From Rhodobacterales bacterium LSUCC0387 (GTDB lineage Bacteria; Pseudomonadota; Alphaproteobacteria; Rhodobacterales; Rhodobacteraceae), in the NCBI GenBank assembly GCA_015689775.1, contig WVSR01000001.1, forward strand, positions 248,001 through 312,000: 64,000 nt of DNA, given 5' to 3'. The position numbers and the translations under genes were made by a program. The notes under the pieces were generated by a model, which saw only the letters and a program-made list of their open reading frames with translations, was not told the origin of the DNA and ran no database searches. Below, piece after piece: positions 54,099-61,273 of the stretch. Position 1 is the first letter of the stretch. Each line of letters begins with the position of its first letter.

Positions 54099-55129
54099 GG
54101 TCGTTGCTCCAAAGCCCATTTGGCGGCATCGGATACGGCCGCGTCAGGATCATCTACCAAACTGCGCGCCATTTCAATCAAACCTGCATTGCCACTATTG
54201 CCAATTGCATAAAGCACATTTCGCACAAACCGATCCCGCCCAATGCGTTTAATCGGTGATCCTGAGAATCTGTCGCGGAAGCCTTGATCATCGAGCTGCA
54301 CCAACTCCGCTAAATTGGGCGCGCGCAGATCATCTCGCGGAGCATAGCGCATCTCGGTCGCCGTTTGAGCAAATTTGTTCCAAGGGCAAATAGCCAGACA
54401 ATCATCGCAGCCATAAATATGATTTCCCAAAGCAGATCTCAGGCTAGGATTAATCGGGCCTTTATGTTCGATTGTGAGATAAGAAATGCACCGCCGCGCA
54501 TCCAATTGATAGGGCGCTGGAAAGGCCTTCGTTGGGCAAATATCAAGGCAGGCCGTGCAACTTCCGCAATGGCTGACTTCTGGGCTGTCTGGTTCAAGAA
54601 GAATCGTAGTGAAAATCGCACCCAAGAAAAAGAAATTGCCCAAATCCCGCGCCAAGAGATTGGTATGTTTGCCCTGCCATCCCAGACCTGCAGCTTGCGC
54701 AAGGGGTTTCTCCATCACTGGGGCCGTATCGACAAAAACCTTAATCTGATGGCCTTCGCCTGCCTTATCCAGCAGCCATCGCCCGAGGCGCTTGAGCCGC
54801 TTTTTGACGCAATCATGATAGTCTTTGTTCTGAGCATAGACCGAGATCGCAGCGCGTGATTTCTCTTGTAAAACCGCAAGCGGGTCATGGTTTGGCGTGT
54901 AGAGATCAGCCAACATGATCACCGATTTAGCTTCGGGCCAAAGCGCGCTTGGATCGGAGCGCCACGCAATGCGATCCGCCAACCAAGCCATTTGGCCGTG
55001 ATGACCGGCCGCCACAAACTTGTGCAACCGTGCCCCGGCCTCATTGATATCTGTGGGTCGACAAATACCGATCTTGGCAAAACCTACGGCTTTGGCCTCG
55101 GTCGTTAGGGTCTGCTTGAGCGCGCTCAA
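54095..55129 (-). CDS. queG: Epoxyqueuosine reductase QueG
   Basis: Cobalamin- and [4Fe-4S]-dependent enzyme of 344 residues that makes queuosine in tRNA. Both ferredoxin-type clusters are visible: [16 protein letters not shown] and [13 protein letters not shown]. The N-terminal domain includes [20 protein letters not shown]. The C-terminal HEAT-like region includes [11 protein letters not shown]. Because QueG uses cobalamin, its activity depends on the B12 import and synthesis genes in this window. It overlaps the GST gene by four bases. Confidence 0.95.
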   Translation of the reverse strand: MSALKQTLTTEAKAVGFAKIGICRPTDINEAGARLHKFVAAGHHGQMAWLADRIAWRSDPSALWPEAKSVIMLADLYTPNHDPLAVLQEKSRAAISVYAQNKDYHDCVKKRLKRLGRWLLDKAGEGHQIKVFVDTAPVMEKPLAQAAGLGWQGKHTNLLARDLGNFFFLGAIFTTILLEPDSPEVSHCGSCTACLDICPTKAFPAPYQLDARRCISYLTIEHKGPINPSLRSALGNHIYGCDDCLAICPWNKFAQTATEMRYAPRDDLRAPNLAELVQLDDQGFRDRFSGSPIKRIGRDRFVRNVLYAIGNSGNAGLIEMARSLVDDPDAAVSDAAKWALEQRP

Positions 55130-55797
55130 AAGTCCAAATTCGCGTAATGGGGGGGCTGCGGGAAACCCGAGATTTGATCCGCCAAAATGGAACGGAATGC
55201 AGGACGCGATTTGACCTTTGCATACCAGTCTTTGACGATCTCAGATCGGTTCCAATCCACATCTGAGATGTAATCGAGACAGGATAGGTGCGCCGCTGCG
55301 GTGAAATCAGCCAAGGTCATGTGATCCCCCGCCAACCAACGGCGATGATCCAACAGCCATGTCATGTAATCCAGATGGAACTTGATCTGGCTTGCGCCAG
55401 TTTTGACCGCCCGCCCATCTGGATATCCCGCGCGCATCAGCTTTTTGTTCACGCGCTCGTAGACAAGGTTTTTGGTCACTTCATGGTGGAATTTATCATC
55501 GAACCAGAAACACAGGCGGCGCACTTCGGCGCGGGCTTTGATGTCTTCTGGGATCAGTTCTGGATCAGGATGTTTTTCCTCGAGATATTCGCAAATGGCT
55601 TGGCTTTCACTGAGAAAGACGCCATCAATCTTGAGAACCGGCACCTTGCCTGCAGGGTTGCGGCGCAGGTGATCTGGCGAGCCTTCCCAATAGCGTTCTT
55701 CTACCAATTCGACTTCGATTTTTTTCTCCGCGAAAACCAAGCGCACTTTGCGGCAAAAGGGTGAGAGGGCGAAGTGGTAGAGGCGCGGCGTGTTCAT
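55126..55797 (-). CDS. Glutathione S-transferase family protein
   Basis: A 223-residue GST. The N-terminal thioredoxin-like domain is [20 protein letters not shown], with [19 protein letters not shown]; the C-terminal helical domain has [20 protein letters not shown]. The SPFCRK motif suggests a beta/omega-like glutathione site. Substrate unknown. It heads the GST-queG-SDR operon. Confidence 0.9.
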   Translation of the reverse strand: MNTPRLYHFALSPFCRKVRLVFAEKKIEVELVEERYWEGSPDHLRRNPAGKVPVLKIDGVFLSESQAICEYLEEKHPDPELIPEDIKARAEVRRLCFWFDDKFHHEVTKNLVYERVNKKLMRAGYPDGRAVKTGASQIKFHLDYMTWLLDHRRWLAGDHMTLADFTAAAHLSCLDYISDVDWNRSEIVKDWYAKVKSRPAFRSILADQISGFPQPPHYANLDF

Positions 55798-55854
55798 TTG
55801 GGTTTTGCTCTAACTCATTGGCTATGCAGGTTTTGCCCTGTCTGTGAGGGGAAT

Positions 55855-56568
55855 TCAATTCGCAAAGCAACTATCGCGCCCATCATTGGCAATGGTCGCA
55901 GCCCCATCCGCAATGCTTGCAGCGCGCTCCAACAGCCATGGGGAGGGGTTTGCAGCAGATCGATCCTTGGGCGCGGGCAGCACCGCTGCAAGACGCGCGG
56001 CTTGTGCCAATGTCAAATCAGCGGCACCTACTCCAAAATAATGTTGCGCGGCGGCTTCAGCACCGAAAATGCCTGCATCAAATTCCGCGATATTGAGATA
56101 GACCTCTAACACCCGCGCTTTTGGCCAGATCAGCTCAACCACGGGGGTCAGTGCCGCCTCAAGCGCTTTGCGCCCCCAATTTCGGCCATGCCACAAAAAC
56201 GCATTTTTCACAGTTTGTTGGCTGAGCGTGGATGCGCCACGCTGTGTGCCATCTGAAATTGCGTCACGAATTGCGCTCATGTCAAAGCCCCAATGGGCAC
56301 AGAAATTTGCATCCTCTGCCGCGACCACAGCCCGTTGTAAATTTGGGGAAATCTCTTCTAGCTGGCGCCATGTTTGGTCGACTGTACCAATGCGCCTCGC
56401 CTCGCTGAGCATATAGGCCGTGGTTGGCACAGGAACATAGCGATAGGCAGTGATCCAAAGCAGAAATAGGGCGACCACCCAAAACCCCGCACGCCACAAA
56501 ATGCGACCTACGCGCTGCTTCAGGCCACGATCCTCGTGGGATGTTTTATCTTTGGGTTTGCGGGCCAA
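55855..56568 (-). CDS. mtgA: Monofunctional biosynthetic peptidoglycan transglycosylase
   Basis: A 237-residue glycosyltransferase 51 family enzyme. There is an N-terminal transmembrane helix (LWRAGFWVVALFLLWITAY) and the family motifs VAAEDANFCAHWGFD, GASTLSQQTVKNAFLW and PKARVLEVYLNIAEF. It polymerises lipid II into glycan strands and has no transpeptidase domain. It lies upstream of the GST gene with a 57-base gap. Confidence 0.94.
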   Translation of the reverse strand: MARKPKDKTSHEDRGLKQRVGRILWRAGFWVVALFLLWITAYRYVPVPTTAYMLSEARRIGTVDQTWRQLEEISPNLQRAVVAAEDANFCAHWGFDMSAIRDAISDGTQRGASTLSQQTVKNAFLWHGRNWGRKALEAALTPVVELIWPKARVLEVYLNIAEFDAGIFGAEAAAQHYFGVGAADLTLAQAARLAAVLPAPKDRSAANPSPWLLERAASIADGAATIANDGRDSCFAN

Positions 56569-56666
56569 CCTGTTTGCTCTGCCAATTTATCTGGTTTTTG
56601 ACAAACTACGCGGATCAGCCCGCAAGGTAAAACAGTTTTACCGTGTCTCGTCTGGCGGAAAACGGC

Positions 56667-56855
56667 CTAGCAGGCCTTACAGGTTTTGATGCCCAAGATG
56701 TTATAAAGAGGGCAATTGTTCACCAAACCCGTCACGAGAGGCGCAAGACCCATCCAACCCCAGGCGGTTTGAGGGCCAACAAATACAATGGCAATCAGAG
56801 CCACGCCTAAGATCACGCGAAGTACGCGGTCTTTCATCCCAGCATTGCGAGTCAT
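56667..56855 (-). CDS. Small DUF2892 membrane protein
   Basis: A 62-residue protein with two hydrophobic segments (VLRVILGVALIAIVFVG and WGWMGLAPLVTGLVNNC) and a C-terminal CPLYNILGIKTCKAC, matching the DUF2892 (YgaP membrane-domain) pattern. The ATG at 56855 has an AAGGA site. Function of the domain is unknown; it is often near sulfur or rhodanese genes, not seen here. Confidence 0.85.
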   Translation of the reverse strand: MTRNAGMKDRVLRVILGVALIAIVFVGPQTAWGWMGLAPLVTGLVNNCPLYNILGIKTCKAC

Positions 56856-56976
56856 ATCTAAAATCCTTTCTATAGCCGATGTGAGATCATCGCATGCTGG
56901 CCCCTGATGGTCCGTGACCATGTTACATGCGCTGGTTTGCTTGACTTGTGCTGCGAATTCAGGCCATCCCGCAGCC

Positions 56977-57354
56977 ATGAGCAAAGAGAATACACCAAAA
57001 TCAAGCAAAGAAGCCGCCGCCAAGCCTAAGCGCGCGCAGGATGTTTATACGCTTGTTGTTGAATTGGGTCGCCGCGAGGGAGATGGCCTGCCTGCCAGCG
57101 CAACGGGGGCAGGGCTTTTGTGCTATGCGTCAGGCGTAGACGAGTCAGAAGCGGTGCGCGAGACGGTTGCAGTGCTGAAAACGGCGGGTATGAACCCGCT
57201 TGAGGTCACGGGCTATGGCACCTTGACCGAACGCGAGGCGCAGGGGCTTGAGATTGATGAAGAAGAACGCGTTTTGATGATGCGCGCTTTGGAAGAAAAC
57301 TCGGTCATAGTCGCGCAGATGACGCCTTATTTTGCTGAGGATGATGAGACATGA
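56977..57354 (+). CDS. Hypothetical protein upstream of cobO
   Basis: A 125-residue protein with a charged lysine/alanine-rich N terminus (KSSKEAAAKPKRAQ), then a folded region (YTLVVELGRREGDGLP, TGAGLLCYASGVDESEAVRE, MNPLEVTGYGTLTEREA) and an acidic end. No known domain is recognised. Its stop overlaps cobO by four bases, so it is co-transcribed with late cobalamin genes and may help handle corrinoid or regulate CobO. The start at 56977 has no strong ribosome-binding site. Confidence 0.65.
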   Translation: MSKENTPKSSKEAAAKPKRAQDVYTLVVELGRREGDGLPASATGAGLLCYASGVDESEAVRETVAVLKTAGMNPLEVTGYGTLTEREAQGLEIDEEERVLMMRALEENSVIVAQMTPYFAEDDET

Positions 57355-57971
57355 GCGAGGAAGATCTTAACGCACGCCATAAGGCAAAGATGCAGAAGAT
57401 CAAAGCCGCGCGCGATCGTATGATGGCGGAGAAAAAGCGCGAGAAGAAAGGTCTGGTGATTGTCCATACAGGCAATGGCAAGGGTAAAAGCTCTTCCGGT
57501 TTTGGGATGATTATGCGCTGCATTGCCCATGGGATGCCTTGCGGCGTAGTGCAATTCATCAAGGGCACATGGGTGACAGGCGAGAAGGAATTTCTGCGAA
57601 AATATTTCGCGGATGAATGCAAGTTTGTTGTATCGGGCGAGGGCTTTACGTGGGACACTCAAGACCGTGAGCGCGACATTGCGGCTGCGCGTGCGGGCTG
57701 GGAAGAAGCCAAGGCGATGATCAAAGACCCCAACATGTCATTGGTTGTTCTAGACGAGATCAATATTGCTTTGCGCTATGATTATCTCCCGATCCTAGAA
57801 GTGGTCGAGTTTTTGGTCACAGAGAAGCCAGAGATGACCCATGTTGTTTTGACGGGTCGCAACGCCAAGCCTGAATTGATTGAGATTGCCGATCTTGTGA
57901 CCGAGATGACCGAGGTCAAGCATCCATTCCGTGAGCAAGGTATTGTCGCGCAAAAAGGTGTGGAGTTCTAA
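57351..57971 (+). CDS. cobO: Cob(I)yrinic acid a,c-diamide adenosyltransferase
   Basis: A 206-residue CobA/CobO-family ATP:corrinoid adenosyltransferase. The P-loop is IVHTGNGKGKSSSGFGM near residues 38-54, followed by VVQFIKGTWVTGEKEF and VLDEINIALRYDYL. It adds the adenosyl group to corrinoids both in synthesis and in salvage. It overlaps the upstream gene by four bases and precedes cobQ by six. Confidence 0.95.
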   Translation: MSEEDLNARHKAKMQKIKAARDRMMAEKKREKKGLVIVHTGNGKGKSSSGFGMIMRCIAHGMPCGVVQFIKGTWVTGEKEFLRKYFADECKFVVSGEGFTWDTQDRERDIAAARAGWEEAKAMIKDPNMSLVVLDEINIALRYDYLPILEVVEFLVTEKPEMTHVVLTGRNAKPELIEIADLVTEMTEVKHPFREQGIVAQKGVEF

Positions 57972-57977
57972 GGCCTT

Positions 57978-59426
57978 ATGCCTGCTGTCATGATTCAAGG
58001 CACAGGGTCGAATGTGGGCAAATCATTGCTTGTTGCGGGGCTGTGCCGTGCTGCGCGTAAGCGCGGGATGAATGTGGCGCCGTTCAAGCCGCAAAATATG
58101 TCAAACAACGCGGCTGTCTGTCCTGATGGGGGCGAGATTGGTCGCGCACAGGCGTTGCAGGCTGAGGCCGCAGGTCTTGCGCCTCATGTCGATATGAACC
58201 CTGTTCTGATCAAACCTGAAAGCAGCACAGGCGCGCAGATTGTGGTGCAAGGCGCACGTCTGACCCGCGCCGAGGCGCAGGACTATCAAGGGCTGAAACC
58301 CCGGCTATTGGCAGCAGTGCAAGATAGTTTTGCGCGGCTGTCTGCTCAGCACGATCTCGTGATTGTCGAAGGGGCGGGCAGCGCTGCCGAGGTTAATTTG
58401 CGCAAAGGTGACATTGCAAATATGGGCTTTGCCTGCGCTGAAAATATTCCTGTGATTCTTGCAGGCGATATTGATCGCGGTGGGGTGATTGCACAGATCG
58501 TTGGAACGAAAGCGGTATTGGATGACCAAGATCGCGCTCAAATTGCGGGGTTCTTGATCAACCGCTTTCGAGGTGACCCATGCCTCTTTGATGAGGGTTA
58601 TCGCTATATTGCCGAGCAAACAGGATGGCGCGGATTTGGGGTGGTGCCTTGGTTTGGGGATGCTTGGAAATTGCCCGCCGAGGACGGTGTAGATCTGGGC
58701 AAGGCCCCAACCTATGGTGGCGCGTTTCGTATTGCGGCCCTCGCTTTTCCGCGGATTTCAAATTTCGATGATCTTGATCCGATTGCCCAAGACCCAAAGC
58801 TGTGCCTCACTTGGGTTGAAGCGGGGCGCGTGATTCCAGGGGATGCTGATTTGGTCATCCTGCCAGGATCAAAAAGCACGCGGGCCGATTTGGAATTTTT
58901 GCATGCGCAAGGTTGGCATGTTGATCTGGCCGCACATCGGCGGCGCGGCGGCGCGATTTTGGGTCTATGTGGCGGATATCAAATGCTTGGCCGCAGGATC
59001 AGCGATCCTGAGGGGCTTGATGGCGGGGTTGGGGTGACCGAGGGCTTGGGTCTGTTGGAGATTGAAACCCTCATGCGACCCCAAAAGCGTCTGGCGCTTA
59101 GTGTCGCGCATCATGTTCCAACGGGGGCCGCCGTTTCGGGCTATGAAATCCATATGGGCGACACTTCAGGCCCCGATTGTGCCCGTCCCTTTGCTGCTTT
59201 GGAAGGCCACAAGGATGGCGCGATCAGCGCCGATGGGCGGGTGATGGGCAGTTACCTGCACGGGCTTTTCCAAGAGGATGGGTTTCGCACCGCTTTCTTC
59301 GCGGGTCTTGGTGCCGAGATCAGCACGGGTGGCTATCGGGCGCAGGTTGGCGCGGTCTTGGATGATTTGGCACAGCATCTGGAAACGCATTTAGATGTTG
59401 ATGCTATTTTTGATCTGGCCGGCTAG
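57978..59426 (+). CDS. cobQ: Cobyric acid synthase
   Basis: A 482-residue glutamine-dependent amidase of the cobalamin pathway. The N-terminal dethiobiotin-synthetase-like domain begins [19 protein letters not shown] and carries [12 protein letters not shown] and [12 protein letters not shown]. The C-terminal glutamine amidotransferase has the Cys motif [14 protein letters not shown] and the late His in [13 protein letters not shown]. It makes cobyric acid, the same compound that CbiZ would regenerate. Confidence 0.96.
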   Translation: MPAVMIQGTGSNVGKSLLVAGLCRAARKRGMNVAPFKPQNMSNNAAVCPDGGEIGRAQALQAEAAGLAPHVDMNPVLIKPESSTGAQIVVQGARLTRAEAQDYQGLKPRLLAAVQDSFARLSAQHDLVIVEGAGSAAEVNLRKGDIANMGFACAENIPVILAGDIDRGGVIAQIVGTKAVLDDQDRAQIAGFLINRFRGDPCLFDEGYRYIAEQTGWRGFGVVPWFGDAWKLPAEDGVDLGKAPTYGGAFRIAALAFPRISNFDDLDPIAQDPKLCLTWVEAGRVIPGDADLVILPGSKSTRADLEFLHAQGWHVDLAAHRRRGGAILGLCGGYQMLGRRISDPEGLDGGVGVTEGLGLLEIETLMRPQKRLALSVAHHVPTGAAVSGYEIHMGDTSGPDCARPFAALEGHKDGAISADGRVMGSYLHGLFQEDGFRTAFFAGLGAEISTGGYRAQVGAVLDDLAQHLETHLDVDAIFDLAG

Positions 59427-59885
59427 GCCATCATCGCGCGCGCCTCATAGCTGAGTAGTTGCATCCGCATCAATTCGCCATATCCTACGCCACAGCCGTC
59501 TTGCAGGGCGGGAAAGAATTCGAATAATTCGGCGCGGATAGCATCATCAAAGACGGGCAAGACCTGTTTGCCTGGGTAAAAGCTTTCGGCCAAAAGTCCC
59601 TTGGGCGTAATGATCTGGTAGTGGCAAATAGGGGGTGAAAATATTCCACGTCCCCGCCTTCGCGGCGATAGATTGTGCAATCATTGATCAAGTCGTCGGC
59701 CGCAACAAAGACCTCCTCTTCGTCGAACATCAATTGCGCGTGAATATCGCGCACACTTTGCGGCTGCTAATCCAATGGATTGGTAGCGGGCCATCATCAT
59801 GAGTTTTGACCATCATGCCGACCCTCAGCTCTTCAATTGCTATATCCCCTTTGGTCGTGCGGATTTTTCTGCTTGGCCGGCCTCG
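59423..59885 (-). pseudogene. Degraded Hint-domain (Hedgehog/intein-type) protein gene
   Basis: Minus-strand frames carry pieces of a Hint_2-type protein. About 59780-59860 reads IRTTKGDIAIEELRVGM and PLPIHWISSRKV, the N-terminal Hint strand pattern. Then comes a second frame with AQLMFDEEEVFVAADDLIND and YRREGGDVEYFHPLF. After a frameshift near 59635 a third frame gives LLAESFYPGKQVLPVFDDAI and a C-terminal [16 protein letters not shown]. The middle section with the usual HR motif is deleted and the 5' end is missing. So it is frameshifted, internally deleted and truncated. Confidence 0.65.
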
Positions 59886-60062
59886 CCTTTTTCTTTTTGA
59901 TGCAATAATATAATAAATTTATCTTTATTTTTTAATATACTTATGTGCTGTGTCCTGTAATTCTCCGGCATATAGTGGTTTGACCAAGATATCGGTTTTC
60001 TGTTTGTCTCTTGGTTAAGGGGTGCGTAACCCTAGCATCAGACGCCTTTGGAGAAATCGGAT

Positions 60063-61217
60063 ATGGCCGACACTCGCCTTGATCCCGTTCTATTGACCGC
60101 AGATTTGCTGCGTTGCCCCTCTGTAACCCCTGAGGAGGGTGGTGCATTGGCGCTGTTACAAACTGTGTTAGAGGCAGGAGGGTTTGAATGTCACCGCGTA
60201 GATCGAAATGGCACAGCAAACCTTTTTGCGCGCTTTGGGCCCAAAGGACATGTGCGCAGTTTTGGCTTTAACGGACATACAGATGTTGTCCCAATTGGGG
60301 CTGAAGCGGATTGGAGCCACCCGCCCTTTGGCGCGGTGCGTGAGGGGGATTGGCTTTATGGGCGCGGCGCGACCGATATGAAATCGGGCGTTGCGGCCTT
60401 TGTCGCCGCTGCGGTGAATTTAGTACAAACCGCCCCGCCTGATGGCGCACTTATTCTGGCCGTTACGGGTGATGAGGAAGGCCCTGCCACGGATGGAACA
60501 GTGGCGCTTTTGGAGTGGATGGAGTCTGAAGGCGAAGCGATGTCAGTCTGCATTGTAGGCGAGCCGACCTGCTCAGAAACTTTGGGCGATATGATCAAGA
60601 TTGGGCGGCGCGGGTCAATCAATGCGCAGATTACGGTGGCGGGTAAGCAAGGCCATGTCGCCTATCCGCATAAGGCGCAAAATCCAATGCCGCCCATGGC
60701 CGCGCTTGCGGGCCGTCTGTCGCGCCATGTTCTGGATGAGGGAACAGCGCATTTTGACCCGTCCAACCTACAAATTACTGCGATTGAGACAGGGAATCCC
60801 GCCAGCAATGTGATCCCTGCGCGCAGTGAAATGTGGCTTAACATTCGGTTTAATGATCTGCATTCAGGCGCGTCTTTGGACGCATGGTTGCAACGTGAAT
60901 GTGCCGAAGTGGCGGCGCTGCATGGCGTTCAGATTGCCTGCGAAACCCGTATTTCGGGCGACGCGTTTTTGACCAAGCCTGGCGCGTTCTCTGACCTGAT
61001 TGCGGCAGCCGTGACGCAGCAAACTGGACGGCAGCCCGTTTTGTCGACCACAGGCGGTACATCGGATGCCCGATTTGTGCAGCGCCATTGCCCTGTGGTG
61101 GAATTTGGTCTTGTCGGCCATCGGATGCATGAGGTGGATGAGCGGGTATCGTGCCAAGATATCGAAGACCTGACCTTGATCTATTCCGACATTTTGCGCC
61201 GTTATTTTGAAGGTTAA
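60063..61217 (+). CDS. dapE: Succinyl-diaminopimelate desuccinylase
   Basis: A 384-residue M20 metallohydrolase of lysine and peptidoglycan precursor synthesis. Metal-site motifs are [11 protein letters not shown] (His, Asp), [27 protein letters not shown] and the late [16 protein letters not shown]. The start at 60063 gives the family beginning [16 protein letters not shown]; the frame opens five codons earlier at a TTG. It is transcribed toward dnaE2. Confidence 0.95.
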   Translation: MADTRLDPVLLTADLLRCPSVTPEEGGALALLQTVLEAGGFECHRVDRNGTANLFARFGPKGHVRSFGFNGHTDVVPIGAEADWSHPPFGAVREGDWLYGRGATDMKSGVAAFVAAAVNLVQTAPPDGALILAVTGDEEGPATDGTVALLEWMESEGEAMSVCIVGEPTCSETLGDMIKIGRRGSINAQITVAGKQGHVAYPHKAQNPMPPMAALAGRLSRHVLDEGTAHFDPSNLQITAIETGNPASNVIPARSEMWLNIRFNDLHSGASLDAWLQRECAEVAALHGVQIACETRISGDAFLTKPGAFSDLIAAAVTQQTGRQPVLSTTGGTSDARFVQRHCPVVEFGLVGHRMHEVDERVSCQDIEDLTLIYSDILRRYFEG

Positions 61218-61247
61218 GGCCGCCATCAAAAATTCCTCTCGAAAAAA

Positions 61248-61262
61248 GAACAAAACGTGAAT
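61248..61262 (+). promoter_or_regulatory. Likely LexA (SOS) box before dnaE2
   Basis: GAAC (61248-61251), seven bases, GAAT (61259-61262): one mismatch from the alphaproteobacterial direct-repeat operator GAAC-N7-GAAC (also read as GTTC-N7-GTTC). It lies 12 bases before the dnaE2 ATG, where LexA binding would block expression. Damage-inducible control fits an error-prone polymerase. Confidence 0.6.
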
Positions 61263-61273
61263 ATCTTTGCGAT

